Shown here: piece after piece, positions 34,215 to 46,569 of the stretch | How the letters are laid out: every line of letters begins with the position of its first letter | Numbering within the stretch: the first letter of the stretch is position 1 | NCBI RefSeq assembly: GCF_025024155.1 | Contig: NW_026251733.1 | Location: forward strand, 248,001-312,000 | DNA length: 64,000 nt | Source of the DNA: Gamsiella multidivaricata | Taxonomy: Eukaryota; Mortierellomycota; Mortierellomycetes; Mortierellales; Mortierellaceae | Direction: 5' to 3' | Notes under the pieces: generated by a model | Told to the model about the DNA's origin: nothing | What the model saw: only the letters and a program-made list of their open reading frames with translations | Databases searched by the model: none | Position numbers and translations under genes: made by a program

Positions 34215-36430
34215 ATGGTCAACAAAATCGTACTATCAACAACATTCTTGGCAGCATGTGCTTCAGTCACCATGGCTGCCGGTGTCTTCACGTATGTGTC
34301 GCGTCTTCACATCCCGTATCCTTACTCAACCACCACCATCCATTGCTCTCCCGATCCACCAGACACCCGTCCTAACACTCTTTTCACCTCACTTCGATCT
34401 TCGCTTGTAGTGTCCCCATGAAGGGATATGTCAAACCCCAACAAATGAACGCAGTCTCCTTGACCCACCATTACCTCCGAAAGCGCGCTGATCCCTCGTC
34501 AAGTTCGCTCACGAGCGTGATGAACGATATCATGTATAGTAAGTCAGCAAGCAGCCTTTGCACCCTTGTCACCTAGCTCGATCTACTTCAAGCATTCTGC
34601 TAATCCAAGACCCTTCTTCGCTTTATCCGCCCTGCACAGCTGTTTCTCTCGGAATCGGATCGCCGCCACAGTATTTCAACCTGGCCATTGATACTGGGAG
34701 CCCCATCACTTGGGTTGTCTCTAAGAACTGTACAGGCTCAGAATGCGAAAATGTCAACAACCATTTCAATTGTACAGCCTCCTCGTAAGGACTCGATTGC
34801 TGCTGCCTTGCTTTGGTGTTCCACGACTTGTAAATAATAGCAAGCATGCTTATCACCTAATTTTACAATGTGTTCTTGCAGGACATGCAAGCCTTCACCA
34901 TCCAGCGGCCTCATAAATGCTAAATATGTCTCTGGTTCATCCATCAAAGGCTCTTACGTAACAGTAAGTATATGCAGCGCATCTACGAACGGAATATCAA
35001 AGGCGCATATGAATTATACATATTGAACATGAGTCTCAATGACAATATCAATGCACCCATAGGAAACCTTCAACCTTGGAAACATACAGTTCCCATCGCT
35101 GGCTGGAGTTGTAACCACAAACAACGCCCCTTTGCCACCAACTATCGATGGCATCCTGGGGCTGTGGTTCGCGGCCACATCTAGTAAGATTCTTTTTTTT
35201 TTTCTTACCCAAACTCTGCACTCTGCGTTTGCGTCTTCCTTTACTAACGATGCCCATCGCTTTCTTGTGCTGCTTTGCTCATGTAATAGTTAGAAACGTG
35301 CCTGAAGAAGCCGCGATTTTGAAGGTGTTAAAAAAATCAACGGCTCTTGCCAAGCTCGAGGTCGGCATCTTCCTCGATACTACTACTGGTGATGAGCTGA
35401 CCGCCCCAGGCGGTGAGATCACTTTTGGAGGTGTTGATCCAGCTCGCTATACAGGCGAATTCACCTACATCAACTGCGTCCCGCACCCTCCATGGACTGT
35501 ACGTTCTCCTGAGATGATGTTTGTGTATGCATATGACCCTCTTCATGATTATCGCCCACATTCCTAATATTCATGGCACATTGAACAAATAGATCCCTGT
35601 CGAGCGCTTGTCTGTGAATGGCCAAAACTTCAATGTCGCCGGCTCTCTTGCTACAATTGATACCGGCACGTCTGCGATGCTGTTGCCCAAGGAGCTGGCT
35701 GATGCCATCAACTATGCCATCCCAGACAGTGGCACCGACGTAAGTTTACGCTCATGGCTTGTCCATTTGTACTTTATGTTCCATCTTTATTTGACGTCGC
35801 TAATATATATTATATATCCTTGCTGCGATTTTATAGCCCAATGAAGAAGACCAGTGGTTCCTGCCTTGCTCGGGTGATATCCCAATTACGATCACGCTTG
35901 GAGGATTCACGGCGATTATCCCTTATACCACCCTCGCCATGCAGAACATCCGCAAAGTGGAAAAGAGCACCGGTAGAGAGTACTGCCAGAGTGCAGCCAT
36001 GTTTGCTTCCGGACCTGTCTCGACGATCAACGTAAGTCTCCTTCAGACGTCGTTACGAGTTGAAGATCCATTGTTTTCAATTGAATATACCTTTTAATGA
36101 TAATCTTTGCTTTTTAATGTCATATAGGAATGGCTACTGGGAGACGTGTTCCTGAAGAATGTGTACACTGTCTTCGATTTTGGTACGAATGCCGCAACGG
36201 GCGGGCGTATTGGATTCGCTAATCTTGCTGGCCCCATTGACGTCAACAGCACCAGCGGAGGAAGCAATGATACCACTACTGGTACTACTGGCAACCCCAG
36301 TCCATTGAATGCTGGCAAGATCACCAGCGGAGACAACGGCAGCAACAGTGCATCGCCCAGCCAGGCGTTGACGTCACGAGGCCTGCAGGCTATGGCAATT
36401 GCTGTATCCGCCACCCTCGCTTTTCTCTAA
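34215..36430 (+). CDS. Secreted, probably GPI-anchored aspartic protease (pepsin family A1)
   Basis: Nine exons (34215..34291, 34411..34538, 34640..34784, 34882..34963, 35063..35183, 35290..35498, 35593..35739, 35837..36031, 36128..36430) give 468 residues. A signal peptide (residues 1-21, ending TMAAG) is followed by a propeptide with a basic LRKRAD site, a plausible processing point. The catalytic aspartates are D86 (AIDTGSP) and D277 (TIDTGTS). The C-terminal WLLGDVFLKNVYTVFDF motif and the IGFANL end complete the fold. A Ser/Thr/Gly/Asn linker and a hydrophobic terminus (LQAMAIAVSATLAFL) suggest GPI anchoring, as in yapsins. Poly(A) signal at 36585-36590. Confidence 0.92.
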
Positions 36431-37357
36431 TCCTCTAAGGAGGAACTCCGGCTAATGTCGACCGGATTGTATTTAGTCATGTTTTATAGCCAGCATACTC
36501 TACCTTATGCTGATAATAACCGTGTTCTGAGGTACCATACATAATACTATATACCCCCCGCCTCGGGCCCCTAATTAACAAGATAATAAATGACGAGCTA
36601 CGGACGAAAATGATGTGTGGCATGAACTACAGTGGAGCTGAGGGCAGACGAAAGGAACACCACATTTTGAGATCAGCAGTAAAAAAAAAAAAAAAAAAAA
36701 AAACCTGTACGAGAAGAGTGCTCTTTGAGTGGTCTTTGGGTCGTTCGGACGCCAGTGAATGGATCGCCCTTCGCTGTGGTCCTCATTCGTTCATGAGGAT
36801 CGACTTCCATTCCTCTCATTGCGCGCAGAGAAAGTACTGATTCCTTTTACTTCCTGACCTTCATTCCTCATCGTAACTTCCGACAAAAGCACAGCGCAAG
36901 GATCCTGCACACCCCCCAAACCTAATTTTCATCAACGCGCGCGTTCTTTTTCATACTTTTGACTGGACGTGTGAATGGCAGCGACGGACCGTGCAATGAC
37001 ACCAAAAGTACGCTATACATCAGGAAGGAAATCAAATAAAAGCAGGGATGCTTTTTGGTCTGGTGAATGTCCGCAGAACCCAACATCATCCTTTTCTTGC
37101 CTTTTTTCTCTTTTCTTTTTTATTTTTTTCTCCCCACTATTCTCCTCAACACAAAAAAGCTGTTCATAGCACCCAAGGGCAAGGTCAGCTCACCAACCCA
37201 CCACGGCCCTACGGCCGACACACAACTGTTGCTCCTCCCAGGCGTCCTACCAAGGGCTGTAGGCGGATCCAGGACTAGACTTTGTCCTCCACAGGAACCG
37301 AATCCTCAGCAGCGTCAACCTGACTATCAAGGACATTTCCATCAGACTCTAACCACG
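36431..37357 (+). other. Intergenic region and SUN gene promoter
   Basis: 927 bp. It begins with the protease 3' UTR (AATAAA 36585-36590), has a 23-nt A run at 36681-36703, and has a T/C-rich tract at 37085-37150 in the probable SUN gene leader. The frame is open from about 37067 into the SUN gene, but that part has leader composition. Confidence 0.5.
36681..36703. repeat. A23 homopolymer
   Basis: Twenty-three consecutive A about 100 bp after the protease poly(A) signal. Confidence 0.95.
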
Positions 37358-39790
37358 ATGAACAAGGAATCTCTGGCGGGATCACGAGGATCTACACCCA
37401 GCTCTAGAGGATCAACATATCGCCTTGACTCGGATAGCGATATCGATGGACCCAGTGGTCTCGGCGGTAGCCACAAACCGCAGAAGCAGAAGCAGGTGAA
37501 GGCAGAGACCGATCAGGATGATGATGTGGATATAGGAGGCGCTTATTCTGAAGAGGAAGAAGTTGTCAGACAACTGGAGCGAGAAGAAGCGAACAGACGA
37601 GGCCGAACGCGCATGCGAGTATGGTCTGCGGACTATTGGAGGCAGAGGGTATACAAGAGACCGGGAAGTAAGAATTACCCTCAAGGAGCTCGGTCGCAAG
37701 TGGTAAATGACGATCTACAGGATGGGTTCAACCCACACACAGGAGGCGCTTCAAGACAAGGTACAGTTATCTCAATGAGCCTTGCTTTCTCCATACCACT
37801 TGCCGTGCTCCATACTCTGCTAGGGACGGACTTTCAGGGTCACCGCTTAGCCATCTCCTATTGATACTTTTTTCCTATGAATTTTTTAATATCGTCACTT
37901 GGCCGTCGCGTTCTTTTGCCTGTTTTGGCAATGTCGTTAATAGGCAGAGTATGGAGGATGTTCCGGTCCATCGTCAGAGGATTCGCATCACCGACTTCGT
38001 TGGTTCTACCATTCCTTATGGCCATCGCTATCTTTGGCGGCGTGCACTATGCCATTACCATTATGGGTGTTCATTCGACGACGACATCACACTCAAAACC
38101 AGCATACACGTCAAGCTTTGAGTTCTCAATGACGGAGCGCTGGAGAAATGCCTGGGAGTCATGGAAACCTGAGGTATGGGGATCGACGGTCGCTCGACTT
38201 GCACGAGCTCCAGAAGTTATCAAGTTTCCTGGTATGCCAACGTTTGAGTATTGGACCACCTTTTGGAAGCGTGAGCGATCCTGTGGTCGAGACCAGACTA
38301 CCGAGGACTCTATTCGTGCCATGGAAAGGTTCTATCCCTGGAAGGAACACGTTGATCGAAAATTTCATGATTTCGACATTGCAATCGAGCTTCTGCATAA
38401 GAGGGCCTCGAGGGAGGAACATCGAGTGAGCAGGGTCGAAGATGACGTTGGTTCCCTGAAACGATATATCAAAGACGGTGAATGGATCGATTCTTTTGTG
38501 CTGAATCTACTCGCAAGGAAGATTCCCGAGTATGTCGGCGTGGTCAGAGATCCTCACACGGGCGAGATCCATGTTCCTCCAGCGTTCTGGAATCAGGCGA
38601 GAGAGTTGTTTGTGACGAGGGATCAAATGGAGAATATAATTGAAAATACGGTGGATAGTAGCCTGTACAACAAGAGACATGAACTGTGGAGCGCTTTCTT
38701 GGAGGAGAACGAAAAGACGCTGGAGCGAATCGTCGATGGTCGAGTCGCCAAGGTTTCGAGTCAAGAATTTCTCAAGCTTCTGAAGACAGAAGCTAACGCC
38801 ATTTGGGCTGTCATTAAGGAACGGGCGACCGGTTTGCTGGAGAGCGAAGGGAAACTGGAGGCATCCGAAATATGGACAAGTCGTGGGAATGGTCCTGTGC
38901 CATTGGATTCGAGGAGTCTGACCGACATTGAATACCAAGTCATTTCGGACTTGATCGATGAGAAACTGGAACGGTATTCGGCCGACGTGGTTGCGAAGCC
39001 TGATTATGCGCTCCACAGTGCCGGTGGGCGGATCATCCCAGATATGACCTCTTCGGATGCGAGTGTCGGCAAGCTAAGGATCTTGGGTCGTCTGGGTCTG
39101 AAGTACTTCTTCACGTTGACGCCTCTGACAGAGAAAAGTGCCACGAAAGTGATTCAGCCGGATGTGCGCCCGGGCGAAGGTTGGTGTATGAATGGCACCC
39201 AAGGTCATATCGGTATCACGCTGGCGAGGAGAATTATCGTGACCGAAGTGACGATTGAACATTTGGATCCGAGGGTTGCATTTGATGAAGGTAGCGCTCC
39301 GCGAGAGATAGAGATATGGAGACTTATTTCGCTCAAGGAGACAGGACATGAGCAGCGAAGGCAAATGCAGCAGCAGGAAGAGCCCCATTCGCCGAATGGA
39401 CAGCAAGATACAGAGGATAATGCGGATGGTTATCAAGACCAGAATGACAATTTGCAGGAGACCAAGGGAGAGAAGAGCCGCAGATCGCCTGTGATGGGTA
39501 CATGGGCAAGGGATGGATCGCCTGCACAAGGCGCAGCCTTGCTGACGACGGTGGAGTACCAACTGCCACGGAATAGCAAGCAAGGGCGACCTAACAAAGA
39601 AGAGGACTACAGCTCTGCATCGGACAGCAGACGAGTGAAGTTGGCGCAGACATTCCTTATTCCGCTGTCGATGCAGAACGTGCCTGCGTATGGTGTCTAT
39701 TTGAAGGTGAACTCCAACTGGGGCCACTCAGTCCACACATGCCTCTACCGTGTCCGCGTGCATGGATATGAACCAACGCACTCTACATAA
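37358..39790 (+). CDS. SUN-domain protein (Sad1/UNC-84 family)
   Basis: Two exons (37358..37760 and 37944..39790) give 749 residues. SUN proteins sit in the inner nuclear membrane and form LINC complexes with KASH partners. The N-terminal 135 residues are Ser/Arg/Asp-rich and nucleoplasmic in type, with a basic cluster before the membrane span at about 150-175 (LVLPFLMAIAIFGGVHY). A long helical region follows. The SUN fold begins near residue 360 (PDYALHSAGGRII) and continues through the GEGWCMNGTQGHIGI loop, VTEVTIEHLDP and PREIEIW, and ends YGVYLKVNSNWGH and TCLYRVRVHG. The fold is interrupted by a hydrophilic insert of about 70 residues rich in Gln and Glu before AQTFLIP. The start was chosen as the first ATG after the pyrimidine leader. 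AATAAA at 39860-39865. Confidence 0.88.
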
Positions 39791-40155
39791 TCGTAAAAAG
39801 GAGGTTTTATTTCTTTTGCTTGAGGCATCTATTTACAGCGCAGGATGTTGTTTAGTGTGAATAAAATAACACGCACTATCGCACTTTAAAGACGCGGTTC
39901 TGGGACGCGTTTTTCGCGTCTTGCGTCTTTGCGTTTTTGTGCCACCAATTGTTTTTGGACACAGCGGTATTCATCACGTGTAGGTCGTTTCGGTTTTTGT
40001 TTTTTCAAAGAACGCGCTGCATCACTCACTCACACTCTCTCTCCAGTTCTCAAACGCTCTCCCCATCCCACCTTTCGCATTCAGAACAACGCGGATTCTT
40101 TTTTTCCTACCACCATCAACTAAAGCATCGCAAAAAAAGGAAGAAAAAAAAAGGG
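39791..40155 (+). other. Intergenic region and Spc34-like promoter
   Basis: 365 bp. It holds AATAAA at 39860-39865 for the SUN gene, three close GCGTC/GCGTT words near 39891-39935, and CACGTG at 39975-39980, 176 bp upstream of the next start. Confidence 0.5.
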
Positions 40156-41113
40156 ATGCAGAACGGAGGATTCAACGACAAGCTTCGGAATCTCGAGGAT
40201 TCTGCACGCCGGTTGGCCTCGACAGATTTCTCAGCACCCCGACTCTTCTCATCCCTCCTCCTTGAGAACCAGGCTGTGCCCGTCAGGAACGCAAAATCGT
40301 TCGAACAAAAACTGTTTGTACCGAATGCAACCGATATCGTCAGAAAGTAAATGGCGTATGTTAGGAGAACGTGCAGGTGCAGGCAGGAAAAGGGAGAGGG
40401 AGGGAAACGTAAAAGAATCGGTTGTTAATACTCTATCGATGTGAGAGAATTGACCGTTATCCATTTATGATTTGTCTATCGATCATTAGTATCAAGACAC
40501 GGGAGGGCGCGAGTGAATTCGAGACGACGATCGAACTGGCTTTAGCATTGAACGAGATTTGGTACGATTTGTCTTGTCCGGTCTGAACACAACAGTCGCA
40601 GGATTATCTGTACATTTCTTCAGGGTCTCTCACCACCACCATTCACTTACATCGGAAATACGATCTCGTCTTTATATTCTGTTCTGTAGCCAAAACCCCG
40701 ATGTCCAGGGACGATTGGAACAGGTCCGTACCGCATATGTGGATGTCGTAAAGTGCATCAACGATCTCAACGCAAAACTTGCCGAGGTAAGTCATGACTC
40801 TGAGACAACAAAGAAGGCCTTCATATCGTTTGGATAATCACAGTCTATTGTGTTCTTGTTCCCTTCCTTACTTGTTGCTTCTCTTTCTTTTATTTATTTA
40901 TTTTTTTTTTTGTTCTGACGTATAGCTGGAAGAGTCCAATTCCGCAAGCGAGACACAGGATCCAATAGTGCAGGAAGAGGACGAGGTCATGGCGGCAATC
41001 ATTCGTGAGGAAGGCGAGATCTTTGCATTAGAGGAGATGCTCAGAGAAAAGCGCAAGCTGGTAACGTAATGTGTTTTTCGTCTTCATAATCCATGGCACG
41101 CCACTTTCTCTCT

Positions 41114-41166
<53 letters not shown>

Positions 41167-42392
41167 GCTACTGCTACGGCTACGGTGACAGGACTAACAT
41201 CATTCTTGTTATGTTTTGCAAAAAAAAAAAAAAATTAGCTCAATCATATCCAAAATGAGCTTGATGGCCTTGGCGAAGCTCCGGAATCCGAACTCATGGA
41301 TGAGGACAAAACCATTGTCGAGGATGATCCAGAGCTGGAAGCGGAGACTGCGAAATGGAAATTGGAGGTAAACCGGCACAACAATGCTAATGAGGGTATC
41401 CAATTGGCGATCAATAGGTTTGATCAAGTCCGAGATATCCTAACGAGCCCTATTGTTGCTGCTATTCTTGTTCTGATTAGATTGAAGAGCTGGACAAAGA
41501 GATTGAGGAGCAACGGAGAAAGGAGGAAGAGCAGCGTAAGGACACACCTCCGGATTCAACATTGGCGCTTTTTGCCTTCCCCCGAGTTCGAACTAACCAT
41601 ACCTGTTTGTCAACGTACTCATAGTGCGACAATACGAGGAATTACAGCAGGAAAGCGATGAATTGAATGCAATGGTACAGGACACACAGAGCACCGAGGA
41701 AGAACTCGCAAGTCCCAACTTTGATGAGATTAAAAGCTTACTGGAAAAGGCCATGAATCAGGTAGCGTTGCGCGCGATTTCAAAGGAGAAGAAAAAGAAA
41801 CAAGTCTGGGTTTGCGGATCAAATTATTGGATGGACCAGGTTGTTCACTACGCTCCGACATACTTACGATTGTTCTGTTATCTCGACCGCTCATAGGAGG
41901 GAGACGCTATTATACAACCAGAGGGGCTCAAAGAGTCGTATCTGAGGCTGGAGAGACTTCTTGATGGCCTGGAAAGGTGTCAGAGGCACATCGTGAACCT
42001 GGACGTGCTGCAGTAAGTCTCAATGACCGACGCGCTTCCGCCCACCATATTACACTACTCTCTTCCATGCATCCTGATATATCGTGTTTAATTCATTTCA
42101 TGTTTCTAGGCAAATCAGTTCGACACTCATCGACACCTGTGCTGATCCCGCCACTTCAAATTTCGACCCGCCCCTCCAGGACTCGGTGATTCTGGCCGCG
42201 CGGACACTCCAATTGATCAAGGAGGCAGGAGGAGTCATTTCACTGCAGGATCTCAAGGAACAGATCACTCAAGAGACTGTGGAGCGGAAATTGGACGAGC
42301 GCTTGGGTGTGCAGGCTGTCTATGGACTAGTCGCCTCACATCTCATCCAGATCGATCGCAGCAAGAAGCCCAACCTCGTTTCGTTTGCCTGA
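40156..42392 (+). CDS. DASH/Dam1 complex subunit Spc34-like coiled-coil protein
   Basis: Nine exons (40156..40346, 40490..40561, 40690..40786, 40926..41060, 41239..41367, 41481..41535, 41625..41761, 41897..42012, 42110..42392) give 404 residues. The DASH complex couples kinetochores to microtubules. The N-terminus has the Spc34 pattern: a helix, F-x2-P-x-LFSSLLL, then VRNAKSFEQKLF, which resembles the IRD...HERALF element of ascomycete Spc34. Exon 4 ends in a helix (MAAIIREEGEIFALEEML) like the Spc34 coiled-coil. Exons 5-8 continue as acidic coiled coil, and the last exon encodes a compact C-terminal region (LQLIKEAGGVISLQDLKEQI ... VYGLVASHLIQIDRS) that looks like a winged helix. Another kinetochore coiled-coil family is possible, so the name is tentative. 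Intron 4 contains a 47-nt T run. Confidence 0.55.
41117..41163 (+). repeat. T47 homopolymer in intron
   Basis: Forty-seven consecutive T after a short CT repeat, inside intron 4 of the Spc34-like gene. It is the longest homopolymer in the window. Confidence 0.9.
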
Positions 42393-42491
42393 ACACTTGA
42401 TACCTGCGTCTTTCGGTCTTTCGCTTCCCTTTGCCCCCCTCTCGGTTCTTCAAGGCTGGACCTGTATATAGATCATTGAGCGAAAGGAAGG

Positions 42492-42547
42492 AATAAAAGA
42501 AAAAAGCTTCGCATAAACTTGAACGAACTGTTCTTTCTTTATTTATT
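42492..42547. terminator. Facing poly(A) signals (Spc34-like / HSPA12-like)
   Basis: AATAAA (+) at 42492-42497 and AATAAA (-) at 42542-42547 are 44 bp apart. They lie in the 270-bp tail-to-tail gap between the two genes, which also contains long T runs. Confidence 0.6.
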
Positions 42548-42662
42548 CATATTTTTTTTTTTTTTTTTTTTCACAAAAGCGCATTCTGATGCATGTAAAT
42601 TCAAATGATGTAAGAAATGAAATAAAATACTTTTTTTTTTCTCTTTTTTCTTTTTTTTTTTT

Positions 42663-45367
42663 TTAGAATTGGCAGAGGGTCGAGATGATTTCTCCGGACT
42701 GGAACTCTGCCTCGGCCTTAAGCTCTGTGCGTCCAAAGTACAGCCTCAGTGTAAAGATGACGGGTGTGCCCGGCGCAGCACCGTTCATATGTGGCAACGG
42801 AATCGTAAAGTCGCACAACTTTTGGACGCCTGGCGAATCGACAAACTCGGGCTGATCCTCTCCATTGTACACATACAGTGGCGACGACAATGGCTCTGGG
42901 TATTTGTGGGTGATGTACTTTTTGCTGATACACTCATCCACGGCAATTGACTGGCCCGGGCGTACAAAGACCGAGAACCCATCCCGAACACGGTACTTGC
43001 CGTCCTGCATGTACTTCTTGTCGACGGGATCTCCTGCTTTGTACGGACGCGTAGTGTCGACACCATACCAGCGACGGGCCACACGCGCCTGAATCGGCTG
43101 ATGGGTCAGTCCATGGTAGACCGCACCACGGACAACGGCCAGATCTGGACGAGGAGGGTAACGGATCAGAGGCACACGGCTCTCGAACTCCTGCTGCACA
43201 CGTTTGTGGAGATACGGCGACGATCCAAAACCTCCGACCAAGAAGATGGCAGAACACTGTTGTGCCTGGAAGAGCTGTCCGTCGATCAATCCTAGGACCT
43301 GGTTGACCACAGGGTCAAACACGAGCTCACGCATCTCCTGTGCCGAAACCGCTAGCAAACCGTCTTCGAGCCTCATATCCAGATCGACCACATTCGCCAC
43401 AGTCGCAGGCATCGAGATGAATGAGTCCTCGTCTCCATCAAATTGGGGCTTGTGCATATACACGAATTCCTCCATAATCTGGGCCCAGGCCTTGGGCTGG
43501 AGGTCATACCGCTGCAGCTTCTGGCGCATGAGCATCGAAAAGTTCTCGTCCAAGAATCCGGATCCGCAGCTTGCACCGGATCCGCGTGTCACCTCCGTGA
43601 GAGCCCGTGTTCCACTGCTGTAGTCGACCTGGAACACAATCAAATCGACCGTTCCACCTATAATAGGACACAACATAAACGAGATAAGCATACGCATCGT
43701 TAGTACCATTGTCCAGAGATCACACTAACAGATACTGTCAATTTACGACATCGCGTGTAACAGCTCCTTTACCTCCAGCATCACAAATCATGAAGCGATC
43801 ACCATGACGCAGATTGAACTGCTCGCATTTCTTCTCGCAGTACATGGCTGCAGCCTCAGGTTCAGAAACAAGAAGCAAGCGGTGGGACGGGTCTTGGGGC
43901 TGGATAAGGCCCGCCTGGATGGCTGTCTGACGCATGACGCCCTTGGCAGCATCCGTCCACATGGCAGGGACCGTCAAACAGTATTGAATGTGCGACTGAT
44001 CAAAGACAACGCCTCCAGCACTGTTCTTTGTGATCTCGTTAATAGCATGGGTGTGCATCGCACGAAGATAGTCGCTGATCGCGGCCTGGGGCGTAATGGT
44101 CCTGGGCAAAGGAGGTAAATAGGGCGCCAGGTCGTTGTCAAGGAACAGCTTGAACTTTTGCAACAGATCGATGTTACGACTCTGGGGTGTCAGCATCGCC
44201 GCCTTGGCAGCATATCCCCAGGAATGCAACTTGTCGTTATCCTTGTTGTATGCGCTGACAGTCGGCACCTTTCCGTACAAGTTGGCTTGGTGAGGCCTAT
44301 CGCATTCAGCCGTGAACGAATCCTTTCGGTTAGTGGGGAAAAGCCTTCGGTCTTATGCACTCCGCTCAGCGATATTTCGACAGTTCCTACCAAGTGGTCA
44401 TCTCCAGCACCTCACCGTTGCTCTTGAATGCATAGGCAACCCCCGAAAACGTTGTTCCTGGTTAAAATGTAGGAAACAACAAAGAAAAGAGAGCAATGTT
44501 ATTCTCGGATTTTTTTTTTCTTTTTTCTTTTTTTCTTCTTTTTTTCTTTTTTTCTTTTTTAGCGCGCTTTGAGCGCGTTATCACACACAGTGCGCTGCCG
44601 CGTTGCAATCACTGTAAGACCTCGACATGAAATTGGATTCAGCAACTGTTGGTATTTCAGGAGCCGTTGCATCTCGTGTGGTCTAAGCGATGCCCAGCCG
44701 CCGTCTGCTGCTGCAGTTGCTTCCGGGTCCTTCTTCGTCGCCCCTGAATACGCCCTGAAAAAAGGTTCCGTTCAAAAGACTTACCGAAATCGATGGCGAC
44801 AAGGAGAGGGTATTCACCACCAATGGTGGCGTTGGGTCTGGGCTGAACTTGCGAGACAGGTGCGTTCTGTCCTGGTGGAACCTGGCCAGGATAGGCAGCC
44901 TGACCATACTGCCCCTGACCGTATTGCTGTTGCTGCCCCTGAGCTCCCGCGCCGCTAGCAGGGCGGGTGTAGGAAAGAGGCTGGATAGAAACAGTTGCTG
45001 GAATGGGTGCTTGCTGTTGTTGCTGCTGTTGTGGCGGCGGCTGATACTGCTGCTGTTGGCCCGGTCCCGGGTATGCTCCATAGGCCTGTTGCTGGTATTG
45101 AGGATCAGCCTGAGTACCATAGCCGCCATAACCACCTGCTTGTCCAGCATACGGGTCAGCCTGGCCAGGCTGTCCGTAGTAAGGCTGTTGCTGCTGCTGA
45201 CCCTGTCCCTGATAATACTGTTGCTGTTGCTGCTGTTGAGGGTACCCGCCATAGGCGGTGGAGGCGGTGGAGGCGGCGGAGGCGGGCTGTCCCCCGTTCT
45301 GCTTCTGCATTGCGGCCTGGTAAAGACGTTGCTGCTGGGCGATGTGGGCTGGAACCTGGTCAGACAT
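42663..45367 (-). CDS. HSPA12-like Hsp70 ATPase with Gln-rich prion-like N-terminus
   Basis: Four exons (44785..45367, 44391..44457, 43773..44296, 42663..43657) give 722 residues. The first 185 residues are dominated by Gln, Gly, Tyr, Pro and Ala (QQQQ runs, GGYGGYG). The Hsp70 actin-like ATPase then starts with IDFGTTFSG at 192-200, built across intron 1. Phosphate-2 is DAGGGTVD at 389-396, split by intron 3, and the adenosine motif is FLVGGFGSSPYL near 530. The C-terminal part does not resemble the canonical substrate-binding lid with an EEVD end; this and the spacing match the HSPA12A/B group. Function in fungi is not established; a cytosolic chaperone-like ATPase is inferred. Intron 1 holds a long T/C tract (44510-44562). 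Confidence 0.9.
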
Positions 45368-46569
45368 TCGTTGTTTGGCTACGGGATTGCTTGCTTGCTG
45401 TCTTCGATTCCGATGGAGAGCAAGGCAAGAGCAGGGGATGAGATGTAGATTGTGGTTAGCTCGTTGCTGCAGATGTGAGGAAGGGCGTAGGAAAGAGAGG
45501 GAGGGAGGACTGGGCTGAGGTGGTGAGGCGGTGGAGAAGGATGAGGGCGGGATGAGGGCGAGATGAGGGCAAGCGTAACCTGGACACATCCATCCACGCA
45601 CACGCCCTTCTTTCAGCTTAAATTCTCCCCCTGAGGGCACATTAAAGTCAATTACTCCAATTGCTGGACATGTATTATATACCTCGTTTACTAGCTGTTG
45701 ACGGCGATATGGAGGAGGGAAGACGGGAAGAGAAAGAAGAGGTGGATGGGGTCTGAGGCGCGTTCAGCGGGGAGAGGAGCAAATAAGGGCTGTCGGCGCC
45801 CCATGCAGTCCTCGCTCCAGTGCTCAGTACACCACACCAAAGCATACACGGTACATCACTTCGCTTGTATATTAATGGCTGCACGTATTTTTTTTTTCCA
45901 CAGTGCTCTCCTCCCTCTGCGTCTTTGCGATGGATGGGGCTGCCCACTGCTCTTCCTGTGCTTCCTTAGCGGGATCGCTCTTTTGTGTCTCCGAGACGGG
46001 TGCTTGAAAGCGCCGCCGTGTGTTTGTGTTGTTGTTTATTGTCCCTTGAGCTAGACACATCGCCGCACGATACCTCACTGTCCACGGTGCGTCCATGTGT
46101 ACAGGTACGAGGCAAGGTCTTCTTTTCCGTATTCCGATTGTACATGGTCCCCTCCAAGGCAACGCAGGTCTCCCACGGTTGATGTTTATGAGGACACGCG
46201 AAGCCTCTGCCAAGAAGCCGGGAGACCCCGCACAGCGATCTCGGCATAGCCAGTAAGAAAAAGGGAAAAAAAATGCGTTCAGCCATCTATGGACATCGTT
46301 GGTTTCCCTGACGACTATTGTGATCTAAACTGAGTCTCTCAACTCCAATGGGCTGGATGCTGCGCCAATCATGTAAATCATGTCACTGCATACTTTCAAT
46401 TGCACGCCGTCAACAGAATCCATTACGCCTCTCTTCATTATTTCCCCCTCCCCCCCCCCCCCCCACTTCTCACACTCTCTTCACCACACTGTCGTCCATA
46501 CCATAAACCGATCCCCAAAGCTATCGCACCATCTCGCTCTGATCCGCCTTACTCATACGACTTCCCGCC
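45368..46569. other. Divergent region between HSPA12-like and FMP46-like genes
   Basis: 1.2 kb. A minus-strand TATATAAT-type box lies at about 45671-45680, 300 bp upstream of the HSPA12-like ATG. A C15 run lies at 46450-46464 in the FMP46-like promoter. Minus-strand 45966-46286 is open but has no recognisable content. Confidence 0.5.
46450..46464. repeat. C15 homopolymer
   Basis: Fifteen consecutive C about 105 bp upstream of the FMP46-like start. Long C runs are rare elsewhere in the window. Confidence 0.9.

Noticed and set aside
45966..46286. 106-codon minus-strand open frame upstream of the HSPA12-like gene
   Set aside because: No family resemblance, no codon bias and no downstream exon; it lies in a promoter interval.
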